Assembly: GCA_040751985.1 (NCBI GenBank)
Contig: JBFMFU010000028.1
Span: forward strand, 1-64,000
Source of the DNA: Desulfoferula sp040751985
GTDB lineage: Bacteria > Desulfobacterota > Desulfarculia > Desulfarculales > Desulfarculaceae
DNA: 64,000 bases
Direction of reading: 5' to 3'
Below are positions 51,010 through 58,771 of the stretch, piece by piece. The first letter of the stretch is position 1, and the number at the start of each line of letters is the position of its first letter. The notes beneath the pieces were generated by a model that searched no databases, was not told where the DNA came from, and saw nothing but the letters and a program-made list of their open reading frames with translations. The position numbers were made by a program, and so were the translations under genes.

Positions 51010-51745
51010 CCACCACGATGTTTTGACCGGTGATGTAGGTGTTCTGCGGGCTGGCCAGGAATAGGACCACCCGGGCCATTTCCGCGGGCTGGGCCAGACG
51101 GCCCAAGGGCACCTGGCCCGCCAGGCGCTTCAGCTCCTCTGTGCCCAGGGAGGCGCGGGTGAGGTCGGTGAGGGTGAAGCCCGGCGAGATGGCGTTGACC
51201 AGTATGCCCGCGGGCGCCATGTCCAGGGCCAGGGTCTTGGTGATCCCCAGCAGGCCGTGCTTGCTGGCGGTGTAGGCCACCCGGCCCGGCCGGGTGATCA
51301 GGCCCCAGATGGAGGCGATGTTCACCACCCGGCCGTAGCCGGCCCGGGCCATGACCCGGCAGGCGGCCTGGGCCACCCGGAAGGGGGCGCGCAGGTTCAC
51401 CTGGTCCACCAGCTCGAACTCGGCCTGGCTTAGCTCCGCGGTGGGCTTGACGATGTTGATGCCGGCGTTGTTCACGCACACGTCCAGGCGCGGTACTTCG
51501 CCCAGCCTATCCAGGAAGGCCTGGGTCGAGGCCGGATCAGCGAAGTCGGCCTGCCAAAAGGACACCCGGCCCTTGTAGGTGGTGGCGGGGTCCTGGTTCT
51601 TCTGCTGCACCCCCTGGGTGTCGCGGCCGGTGGCGATGACCTGGGCCCCGGCCTGGACCAGGGCCTCTACGATGGCCGCGCCGATGCCACGGGTGCCGCC
51701 GGTGACCAGGGCGGTCTGGCCCTGGAAGCTCTGCTCTGCGCCCAT
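50987..51745 (-). CDS. Short-chain dehydrogenase/reductase (FabG-like)
   Basis: A 252-aa classical SDR and first gene of the leftward operon. TGGTRGIGAA (15-24) is the cofactor motif, VNNAGIN the NNAG motif, NIASIWG carries the Ser, and YTASKHG gives Tyr and Lys. The C-terminal TGQNIVVDGGFTIA is standard. It is catalytically complete, unlike the SDR at 39057. It may oxidise or reduce a hydroxyl of the cyclitol or sugar made by the next gene. A perfect TATAAT (minus strand, 51786-51781) lies about 35 nt upstream of the ATG. Confidence 0.86.
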   Translation of the reverse strand: MGAEQSFQGQTALVTGGTRGIGAAIVEALVQAGAQVIATGRDTQGVQQKNQDPATTYKGRVSFWQADFADPASTQAFLDRLGEVPRLDVCVNNAGINIVKPTAELSQAEFELVDQVNLRAPFRVAQAACRVMARAGYGRVVNIASIWGLITRPGRVAYTASKHGLLGITKTLALDMAPAGILVNAISPGFTLTDLTRASLGTEELKRLAGQVPLGRLAQPAEMARVVLFLASPQNTYITGQNIVVDGGFTIA

Positions 51746-51780
51746 AAGCCTCCTCGCCTGTCCCAGACTACATAGTGGCT

Positions 51781-51786
51781 ATTATA
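51781..51786 (-). promoter_or_regulatory. Likely -10 element for the leftward cyclase operon
   Basis: On the minus strand this reads TATAAT exactly, within TTATAATAG. No convincing -35 is seen at 16-18 nt. Transcription would start near 51774, leaving a 28-nt leader for the SDR gene. Confidence 0.45.
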
Positions 51787-51831
51787 ACCCCTGGGCAGGG
51801 AAAGGGAACCGGGGTTGGCCGGCCCCGGAAC

Positions 51832-51855
51832 GCCAGGGTGTATAATCGCCCTGGC
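51832..51855 (+). promoter_or_regulatory. -10 element inside a perfect 7-bp inverted repeat
   Basis: GCCAGGG (51832-51838) and CCCTGGC (51849-51855) are perfect inverted repeats 10 nt apart, and the space between them contains an exact TATAAT (51841-51846). The nearest -35-like TTGGCC is 20 nt upstream, longer than usual. This looks like a promoter for the methyltransferase gene at 51914 whose -10 region is framed by a possible operator. Confidence 0.5.
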
Positions 51856-51913
51856 AACCTGCTAATATTGGAAGCTAACCGGCCCCTGGATCGGCCGGAG
51901 CAGGGATCAAGGG

Positions 51914-52918
51914 ATGAAGGAAGAGGACATCAGGCCGCAGGACATCTTCAGCCGCTACCTGGAGTTGGCCCAGGCCGACGCCCGCGACTACTTCCGGGAC
52001 AAGGGGGGCTTCCGGGAGGCGGCCTGCCCGGCCTGCGGGGCCGAGCAGCCCAGGCCGGCCTTTGTCAAGGACGGCTTCGCCTATGTGTATTGCCAGGCCT
52101 GCGGCAGCCTGTACAACTCCCCCCGGCCCGGCCCGGAGATGATCGCCCGCTATTACAATGAAGCCCCCTCGGTCAAGTTTTGGGCCACGGATTTCTACAA
52201 GGCCACCGAGGCCCAGCGCCGCCAAAGCATCTTCGCCCCCCGGGCCCAGTACATCGCCGGCCTGGCCCAGGAGCACGGCCTGAGCGGGGGGGCCTTCTTG
52301 GACCTGGGCTGCGGCTACGGCACCATGCTGGAGGAGGTGGCCCGCAGCAAGGCCTTTGCCCAGGTGGGGGGGGTGGACTGCTCCCCGGACCTGGCCGCGG
52401 TGAGCCGGGGCAAGGGCTTTGCCGTGCGTCCCAAGGCCGTGGAGGACCTGCAGCCGGGCGACGGTCCGGCCGACCTGGCCGCTTCCTTCGAGGTGCTGGA
52501 GCACCTCTTTGACCCGGCCGCGTTTCTGGCCGGGGCCGCCCGGGTGCTGCGGCCGGGGGGGCTTCTGCTGCTCACCACCCTGACCTGCGACGGCTTTGAC
52601 ATACGGCTGCTGGGGCCGCGCTCCAAGGCGGTGCAGCCGCCCTATCACCTGAACCTGCTCTCCCGGCAGGGCGTAAAGCTGCTGCTGGAGCGCTGCGGCT
52701 TTGATCTGCTGGCCCTGGACACCCCCGGCCGGCTGGACGTGGACATCGTGCGCAACGCCCTGGCCCAGGAGCCGGGCCTGGTCATCGACCCCCTCTGGGC
52801 CGACCTGATCAACAGCGACGACGAGGGGCTGCGCGAGGACCTGCAACGGTTTTTGGCCCGGCACGGCCTGAGCTCGCACCTGCGGGTGCTGGCCCGGCAA
52901 GGAGAGGCCGCGGCGTGA
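51914..52918 (+). CDS. Class I methyltransferase with N-terminal zinc ribbon
   Basis: A 334-aa protein. An N-terminal four-cysteine zinc site (CPACG at about 38, CQACG at about 61) is followed by a SAM-binding core with FLDLGCGYGTMLEEV, GGVDCSPDLAAV and AASFEVLEHLFDP. This zinc-ribbon plus methyltransferase design occurs in sugar C-methyltransferases and in many surface-glycan loci. A C-methyltransferase role is possible but the TylC3-type C-terminal domain is not clear. It is 30 nt upstream of the ABC exporter gene and likely co-transcribed. Confidence 0.82.
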   Translation: MKEEDIRPQDIFSRYLELAQADARDYFRDKGGFREAACPACGAEQPRPAFVKDGFAYVYCQACGSLYNSPRPGPEMIARYYNEAPSVKFWATDFYKATEAQRRQSIFAPRAQYIAGLAQEHGLSGGAFLDLGCGYGTMLEEVARSKAFAQVGGVDCSPDLAAVSRGKGFAVRPKAVEDLQPGDGPADLAASFEVLEHLFDPAAFLAGAARVLRPGGLLLLTTLTCDGFDIRLLGPRSKAVQPPYHLNLLSRQGVKLLLERCGFDLLALDTPGRLDVDIVRNALAQEPGLVIDPLWADLINSDDEGLREDLQRFLARHGLSSHLRVLARQGEAAA

Positions 52919-52948
52919 GCGGGCACGTACCGACAACGGCGGACGGCC

Positions 52949-54760
52949 ATGCGCATTAACAACGCCCTGAGGTCCCTGCGGCGGACCTTCGAGATGACCC
53001 GCGAATCGCGCGGGGCCACTCTGGGCATGCTTTTTCTGCGCACCGCCATCGCCCTGTGGGACGCGGTGCTCTACTCGGTGGTGCTGGTGGCCCTGGCCGG
53101 GTTGATCAAGGGTGGGGGCGGCGGCGAGGGCCTGCTGACCCGGGCGGCGGTCTACCTAGGCCTGTCGCCCCAGGACGCGCCGGTGCTGGGCATCATGGGC
53201 GCGCTCACGGCCCTGATCATGCGCGACATCCTGGACATGCTGGCCCTGGTCTGTGAGACGCGCTACCTGGTCTCGGCCGCCACCAAGCTGCGCGTGAAGC
53301 TGCTGGGCAACTTCTACGGCGCCAATCAGGCCTTCCTGGACGACAACAAGAGCAGCGACCGCTACCAGGTGCTGGTGCGCGAGGCCCGCGACGTAATCCA
53401 GGCCATGATCTTCTTCTTCCAGGTGGTCGGCTACACCGCCAACCTGGTGGTGATCTTCGTGATGATGCTGATGATGAACAGCCCCCTGACCGCGGTGCTG
53501 GCGGCCTGCCTGCTGCCCATTGGCCTGTTCAAGTACTTCTACACCATCTATCTGAAGCGCATCTCCGACCGGTCCCTGGAGACCCGCACCGACTTTTGGC
53601 GCAAGATGAAGGACTACGCTTCGGGCATCAAACAGATCAAGCTGGCCGGGCGCTTCCGCCGGGTGCGGCAGACCTTTGTCAGCGCCGCTTATGACTCCGA
53701 ATACATGATGCAAAAAGAAAAGCTGATGCGCCGCTGGGAGACCCCGGTGATCGAGATCATGGGCCTGTTCATCATCGGCCTGATCATCATGGTCAGCCGC
53801 ACCGGCCTGGTCAGCCCGGCGCCGGTGATGCTGTCCACCATCATCGGCTTCCTGGTGCTGCTCAACCGCCTCATCCCGGTGCTCAGCCGCCTGGGGGTCT
53901 CGGCCTCGGCCATGATCCAGAGCTTCGTGGCCGTGGAGTACGTGTACCGCTTCTTCCGCCTGCCGGCCCGCTACCGCGAGCAGCAGGAGGGCCTGGACAA
54001 AACGCCGTTTTTGGAGCGGTCCATCCGTCTGGAGCAGGTCAGCCTGGACTACGGCGACCGGTCGCGGGCCCTGGACCGGGTGAACCTGGTGGTGCACAAG
54101 GGCGAAAAGATAGGCATCGTGGGGCCCTCGGGCGCGGGCAAGAGCTCCCTGGTGCACCTGCTGCTGGGGCTTTACCAGCCCAGCCAGGGGCGCATCCTGG
54201 TGGACGAGGTGGAGCTGAGCCAGATCGCCAAGGCCTGCCTCTGGCGCAACATCGGCCTGGTGAGCCAGGACATCTACCTGTTCGACCTGACCATCAGGGA
54301 GGTGATCTGCTTCGCGGCCGATCAGTGCTCGCCCGAGGCCGTGGAAGATGCGGCCCGCCGGGCCAACCTGGCCCGCTTCGTGGCCGGCCTGCCCCAGGGC
54401 TACGAGACGGTGGTGGGCGAAAAGGGGGCCAAGCTCTCCGGCGGCGAGCGTCAGCGGCTGATCATCAGCCAGATACTGCTCAAGGACCCGGCCCTGATCA
54501 TCCTGGACGAGGCCACCAGCGCCCTGGACAGCGCCACCGAGCAGGAGATCATGCGCACCATAGAGGCCGTGAGCCGGGACAAGACCATCATCATGATCGC
54601 CCACCGCCTGGCCACCCTGAAGGGGGTGGACCGCATCTATGTGCTGGATCAGGGCGCCGTGAAGGAGGAGGGGGCCTGGGAGGAGCTTCTGGCCAAGCAG
54701 GGCCTGTTCTGGGAGCTGGTGCAGCACCAGCGCATGTCCAGGCAGGGCCAGCCGGACTAG
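52949..54760 (+). CDS. MsbA-like ABC transporter (fused permease and ATPase)
   Basis: A 603-aa half-transporter that would work as a homodimer. About six membrane segments occupy residues 25-310. The ATPase domain has Walker A GPSGAGKS (392-399), signature LSGGERQR (from 496), Walker B LIILDE (Asp520, Glu521) and the H-loop IAHRLAT. The class exports lipid-linked sugars, lipid A-like molecules or glycolipids; PglK is an example that flips lipid-linked oligosaccharides. It is the only exporter visible in the window, so it may flip the lipid-linked glycan built here. It lies between a methyltransferase and a GT-like gene with short gaps. Confidence 0.88.
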   Translation: MRINNALRSLRRTFEMTRESRGATLGMLFLRTAIALWDAVLYSVVLVALAGLIKGGGGGEGLLTRAAVYLGLSPQDAPVLGIMGALTALIMRDILDMLALVCETRYLVSAATKLRVKLLGNFYGANQAFLDDNKSSDRYQVLVREARDVIQAMIFFFQVVGYTANLVVIFVMMLMMNSPLTAVLAACLLPIGLFKYFYTIYLKRISDRSLETRTDFWRKMKDYASGIKQIKLAGRFRRVRQTFVSAAYDSEYMMQKEKLMRRWETPVIEIMGLFIIGLIIMVSRTGLVSPAPVMLSTIIGFLVLLNRLIPVLSRLGVSASAMIQSFVAVEYVYRFFRLPARYREQQEGLDKTPFLERSIRLEQVSLDYGDRSRALDRVNLVVHKGEKIGIVGPSGAGKSSLVHLLLGLYQPSQGRILVDEVELSQIAKACLWRNIGLVSQDIYLFDLTIREVICFAADQCSPEAVEDAARRANLARFVAGLPQGYETVVGEKGAKLSGGERQRLIISQILLKDPALIILDEATSALDSATEQEIMRTIEAVSRDKTIIMIAHRLATLKGVDRIYVLDQGAVKEEGAWEELLAKQGLFWELVQHQRMSRQGQPD

Positions 54761-54770
54761 GCCGGGCCTG

Positions 54771-56030
54771 ATGCCGCTGCCGCGCATACTGTTCCTGGTC
54801 CGGGCCTACAACGACATCGACCACATGCTGCCAGTGGCCTGGCGGCTGGCCGCGGACCAGCGCGCCCAGGTGGAGCTGCTGTGCTTCAACCCCACCTATG
54901 ACCTGGCCGGCGACTTCCGCGTCCAGTTCTTGGCGCGCCAGTACCAGGTGCCCTGCGGCTATCTATACCAGGCCCATTTGCCCACCCCGGCCCACCGCCT
55001 GGCCGCCGGGCTGGTCTGCGGCCACACCCCCCTATCCCCGGCCCTGGTCAACTGGCTGCACAACCAGGTGCGGCACCGGCTCTTCGGCCGGTCCTGGGCC
55101 GAGCAGATGCTGGCCCGGCGGCGGCCGGACGTGCTGGTCCTGGACTGGCAGCGGCCCAAGTTCTTCAACGTGGAGCCCATGCTGCAGGCAGCCCGCGCCC
55201 TGGGCATACCCATCGTGGCCCTGCCCCACGGCATGAACCTGGTGACCAATCCCCTGGCCACCAACAAGGCCCTGGCCGAGGGCCACGACCAGAGCTTCGG
55301 CCAGGACTGGCGCTACTTCGATCACAGCCTGGTGCAGTTCAGCCTGTACCGGGATCGGGTGATAGCCGGCGGCGTGCCCCCGGAAAGGGTGCGGGTCATG
55401 GGCAGCGCCCGCTTCTGCCCCCAATGGCGCGAGGTCTACAAGTCCATCCTGCCGCCGGACCCGGCTCTGGCCGGTCGCGGCCAGGGCAGGCTCAAGGTGG
55501 TGTACATGGATCAGCACCACCGTATGCGCCTGCACCAGGAACGGGTGGCCGAGACCCTGCGGGACCTGGCCCAGCGGCCGGGGGTGGAGCTATTGGTCAA
55601 GCCGGCCACCAGAGGCGTGGGCCAGGCCCTGGCCGACCCCCTGTGGGGCGTCTCCTCCCCGGCGGTGCGCTCCCTGGACTGCGTGGCGCCGGAGAGCCAC
55701 TCTCTGAACCTGATCCTCTGGGCCGACGTGGTGCTCTGCGCCTCCTCCAGCATCTGCCTGGACGTGCTGCTGGAGGACAAGACCTTCATCTACCCGCGCT
55801 ATACCCACGACAACCACATGCTGTTCGAGGACTACGGGGCCTGCTGGCAGGTGGACTCCCCAGCCGAGCTGCAGGCGGCCCTGGCGCAGGCAACGCAGCA
55901 CCCCCGGCAGCGGCCCTACGGCCCACAGCAGGTGCAGAATTTCTTGACCGAGGTGGTGTTCGGCGGGGTGGCCGGCCGCGACGTGCTGGGCGAATACGCC
56001 CGCTTCATCTTGGAGCAGGCCCGGGGTTAG
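54771..56030 (+). CDS. GT-B-like glycan biosynthesis protein
   Basis: A 419-aa cytoplasmic protein without a recognised name. The N-terminal half has a Rossmann-like start (RILFLVRAYNDIDHMLPVAWRL) and LPHGMNLVTNP; the C-terminal half has VVYMDQHHRM, LLVKPATR and DVVLCASSSICLDVLLEDKTF. The latter resembles the donor-binding region of CDP-glycerol-transferase-like and capsule-synthesis GT-B proteins. It begins 10 nt after the ABC exporter gene and is probably the glycosyltransferase that works with it. No catalytic residues can be named with confidence. Confidence 0.65.
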   Translation: MPLPRILFLVRAYNDIDHMLPVAWRLAADQRAQVELLCFNPTYDLAGDFRVQFLARQYQVPCGYLYQAHLPTPAHRLAAGLVCGHTPLSPALVNWLHNQVRHRLFGRSWAEQMLARRRPDVLVLDWQRPKFFNVEPMLQAARALGIPIVALPHGMNLVTNPLATNKALAEGHDQSFGQDWRYFDHSLVQFSLYRDRVIAGGVPPERVRVMGSARFCPQWREVYKSILPPDPALAGRGQGRLKVVYMDQHHRMRLHQERVAETLRDLAQRPGVELLVKPATRGVGQALADPLWGVSSPAVRSLDCVAPESHSLNLILWADVVLCASSSICLDVLLEDKTFIYPRYTHDNHMLFEDYGACWQVDSPAELQAALAQATQHPRQRPYGPQQVQNFLTEVVFGGVAGRDVLGEYARFILEQARG

Positions 56031-56060
56031 CTTTTGGTTTTCACCCCTGGCCCCTGGGGG

Positions 56061-56936
56061 TCAGACATTGCTCTCCTGCGCGTTCCAGTAGAAGACACCG
56101 ATCCACTTGCTGCGGTGCAGCTTGGGATATTTGTGGTAGAGGGTGAAGCCGTATTCGGCGGCGTAGTCCTCGGTGTAACGAGTATCTGCTGCTGGCTTGT
56201 CCTCACGGGGCATGCGTTCGAAGAAGATCACGCAACGGGATATGCGCTTGAGCTGGTTAATGTAGGCCCGCTTGGCTGATCCGTTGGGTATGTGCACCAG
56301 GTGAGAGATGCAAAAGGTGTGGCTGAAGTGATTCGTGGGGAAACGGTCGAAGAATTGGTGCTCCAGGACATCCTGGCAGTAGAAGGTGGCGCGGGGATAG
56401 TCCGCGAACATGGTGTTGCGGGCGTATTCGATGGCCTCGGCTGATATGTCCAGGCCGTGTATCTCGCATCCGTAGCGCTGGGCCAGGTAACTCAGGAATC
56501 CGCCCACGTTGCAGCCGGACTCCAGGACCCGGCTGTCTCGGTTTAGGGGTGGAACCAACTGCTTCTTGAGCATCTCCGCCAGGCCCCGCTCCAGCAGAGG
56601 GTTGCCGCGCTGGGCATATACATCTTCCAGAGAGGTGGAGTAGTACAGGCGAAGCAAAGGCAGCCCTAGCAACTGCAGGGTCAGGCGGCCTTGGCCTCCT
56701 TGATAGGCGGTTTCGCGCCAAAATTCAGGGCTGGGAGAAAGTTTGTCTTCCTTGAAAGACAGCACTTTACCCAACAAAGGCACTGCGTTTAGCCTGAGCA
56801 GCTTATTCTTCAGCTTATGGGATACCTGCACCGGCCTTCGCAATATGAATGGTTGGCTGAAAGTCTGGTGGTTGCCAAAGCGGCCATAAATCGCTGATGC
56901 CCCCGTCGCAGGAGAAAATTTGCAACGACAACTCAA
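56061..56936 (-). CDS. SAM-dependent methyltransferase
   Basis: A protein of up to 291 aa. The TTG at 56936 gives the longest reading; an internal GTG near 56834 is also possible, because the first 30 residues do not look conserved. Motif I is VLESGCNVGGFLSYLA, followed by IHGLDISAEAIEYARN and HTFCISHLVHIPN. The C-terminus is WIGVFYWNAQ. The substrate is unknown. It is convergent with the GT-like gene (30-nt gap containing the self-complementary ACCCC...GGGGT hairpin) and downstream of the surface-transferase gene on the same strand. Confidence 0.72.
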   Translation of the reverse strand: MSCRCKFSPATGASAIYGRFGNHQTFSQPFILRRPVQVSHKLKNKLLRLNAVPLLGKVLSFKEDKLSPSPEFWRETAYQGGQGRLTLQLLGLPLLRLYYSTSLEDVYAQRGNPLLERGLAEMLKKQLVPPLNRDSRVLESGCNVGGFLSYLAQRYGCEIHGLDISAEAIEYARNTMFADYPRATFYCQDVLEHQFFDRFPTNHFSHTFCISHLVHIPNGSAKRAYINQLKRISRCVIFFERMPREDKPAADTRYTEDYAAEYGFTLYHKYPKLHRSKWIGVFYWNAQESNV

Positions 56937-57058
56937 AATCTTAATTCATGTTAACAAAATTTACGATCCTTTGCACGGCGACGTCGCGCAGGGCCAACCT
57001 CCAAACCGCTCCGACCGAAGGCCGCGGCCGAGGTCCATTGCCGGACCAGAGAGGACGG

Positions 57059-58522
57059 CTACACCTTTTGAGCCACACCCGCCAAGTCTAAAAGGCGCTG
57101 TCCCACAGCCCGGCCGGCCCGCCCCCGGTTGACCGGGATCATCTTGTCCACCAGGCGGGCCCGGTTGGCCCGGTCCAGGGCAGGGTCGCGTAAATAGCCC
57201 CCCAGCATCTCCTGCAACTGGTCAAAAGAGTAGGCGTTGCGGCAGGCCCCGGACTCCAGCACCGGCTGCAAATGCGTGTAGGTCTCGAAGAACTTGGCCG
57301 GCCGCGCCGTGTCCCGGTACTGAAACAGGCTGACGTTTATCACTGGTCGGTCCAGGATGGCCGCCTCGATCATCAGGGTGGAGTACTCGGTCAACAGCAC
57401 GTCGGCATGGCCCAGGGTCTCGGCCAGCTCCAGCATGTCCGCCTTGGGCATGTCCAGGCCGCCGGCCAGGGACTCTATGCTGGGGTGGGCGAAGCGCACC
57501 AGCCCGCCATAGTCCCGCTCCAGGGCCTCGATGCGCCCCTGGTAGGCCTCCAAGACCCGGCCTTGGCCCTTGCTCACGAAGTAGGCCGGGTGCAGGCGCA
57601 CCAAGAGCTGGGCCGGCTCGGCAAAGCGGTTTTCCGCCAGGCCCTTGGCCAGCCACTCCAGGGCATCGAAGGTGTGGGGGAAGTTCTTGGGCGCCGAGCT
57701 GCCGTAAAAGATGAGCCGGCGCTGGGGGGCCAGGCCCAGGGAGGCCAGGAACTCCGGCCGCGGCCGCGGCCGCAGGCTGCCGTCAAAGTAGTAGTCCCAG
57801 TGGGCCACGCCCTCCACGGAGATGATGCCCGGATCTATGTCCTGGTATACGGCCAGCTCCTGGGCCATCTGGTGGTTCCAGGCGATCACCGCGTCGGGCC
57901 GGGCCGCGCGAAAGCCCTTGGCCGTGGGATTGTCCCAGGAGTGCACGATGGCCGCCACCGGGCAGTGGTGGCGGTGGGCGGCGCGCATGAAAAAGGGGTC
58001 GATGCTGTAGCCCACCGAGGATGTCACCAGCAGGCGGGGCTGGAACTCCTGGAAGTAGGGGTCATAGAACCGGCCCGGAAACAGGCGGTCTTGCAGGGCC
58101 ACCAGGCCCCGGCGCAGGGCGCGGCTCTGGCTGGCCAACCGGCCTAGGGCGATGGCCGCGTTGTCAATTAATTGGGCCCGCCACCCGCCGCGGAAGTTGT
58201 AGTCGTGCAGATAGATGCGCGCCTCGGCCGTGAGGTTGCGCTGGCTGCCGTCGGTGCCGCTAAGGCGGGTGTTGGCCAAGAGCAGCCAGCGGCCCAGGCG
58301 GGTGCCCTTGAGCTGGGCCAGGGCCTGGGCCATGTACACCGGCCGGCAGAGCACGTTGCCGGCCTCCAAACGCGGGGCGAAATGCCCCAGGTCCTCGTCG
58401 CGCAGAAAGATGACCAGCCGGGCCCCGGAGTCCTTGAGCACCTGGAACACGTCCGAGTAGAGGAGATAGCGCACCGAAGGATTGCGCCAGGCAGAGATGA
58501 ATATGGTGGGCGCGCTGGCCAT
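57059..58522 (-). CDS. GT-B-fold surface carbohydrate transferase, paralogue of the 2661-4118 product
   Basis: A 487-aa protein. It shares with the product of 2661-4118 the ordered blocks SSVGYS/TSLGYF, HSWDNPTAKG, VEGVAHWDYYF, IFYGSSAPKNFPHT, LLVRLHPAYF and LTEYSTLMIEAAILDRPVIN. The first residues (TIFISAWRNPSVRYLLYSDVF) also align. It is divergent from ptmE, as its paralogue is placed near ptmB. I infer a transferase for a sugar of the legionaminate type or for glycerol phosphate. Substrate and linkage are unknown. No signal peptide or membrane helix is seen. Confidence 0.7.
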   Translation of the reverse strand: MASAPTIFISAWRNPSVRYLLYSDVFQVLKDSGARLVIFLRDEDLGHFAPRLEAGNVLCRPVYMAQALAQLKGTRLGRWLLLANTRLSGTDGSQRNLTAEARIYLHDYNFRGGWRAQLIDNAAIALGRLASQSRALRRGLVALQDRLFPGRFYDPYFQEFQPRLLVTSSVGYSIDPFFMRAAHRHHCPVAAIVHSWDNPTAKGFRAARPDAVIAWNHQMAQELAVYQDIDPGIISVEGVAHWDYYFDGSLRPRPRPEFLASLGLAPQRRLIFYGSSAPKNFPHTFDALEWLAKGLAENRFAEPAQLLVRLHPAYFVSKGQGRVLEAYQGRIEALERDYGGLVRFAHPSIESLAGGLDMPKADMLELAETLGHADVLLTEYSTLMIEAAILDRPVINVSLFQYRDTARPAKFFETYTHLQPVLESGACRNAYSFDQLQEMLGGYLRDPALDRANRARLVDKMIPVNRGRAGRAVGQRLLDLAGVAQKV

Positions 58523-58639
58523 GGGCCTCCCGGCCTGGGTTAGGGGCCTTGCTTTGCGCAGGCGATTGTATCATAGCGCCGGGTTGGATGCTTAGCCAGC
58601 CCCGGCGGGCTCACCTCGGTGAAGTGCTTAAAAAGCCGC

Positions 58640-58668
58640 TTGAATTACCTCGGAGGCCGGGATAAATT
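58640..58668 (+). promoter_or_regulatory. Probable promoter of the ptmE-legB operon
   Basis: TTGAAT (58640-58645), a 17-nt spacer and TAAATT (58663-58668) match the sigma70 pattern moderately well. Transcription from about 58675 would include the terminator-like hairpin at 58706-58735 in a leader of about 95 nt. Confidence 0.45.
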
Positions 58669-58705
58669 GAGCCCTAGGCCTCTCCGGCGCGTCGGGCGGG
58701 CCATC

Positions 58706-58735
58706 CGGCCGCGGCAGAGGCGGCCGCTGTTTTTT
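58706..58735 (+). terminator. Leader terminator, possible attenuator before ptmE
   Basis: CGGCCGC (58706-58712) pairs perfectly with GCGGCCG (58720-58726) around a 7-nt loop, followed by CTGTTTTTT (58727-58735). This is the form of an intrinsic terminator, yet it lies between a likely promoter and the ptmE start at 58772. GGCCGC at 58736-58741 can pair instead with GCGGCC (58720-58725), giving a mutually exclusive structure that would break the terminator. No ligand domain is recognised. Confidence 0.55.
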
Positions 58736-58771
58736 GGCCGCACCTTAGCAACCCTGGTCCAGACCGGAATC

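Noticed and set aside
53156..54787. 543-codon minus-strand frame opposite the ABC transporter
   Set aside because: It is antisense to clear Walker A, signature and Walker B motifs, and its composition is typical of a shadow frame.
58619..58771. N-terminal extension of PtmE by 51 residues
   Set aside because: The extension covers the promoter-like and hairpin leader, is Arg-rich and shows no domain; the CBS domain begins just after the ATG at 58772.
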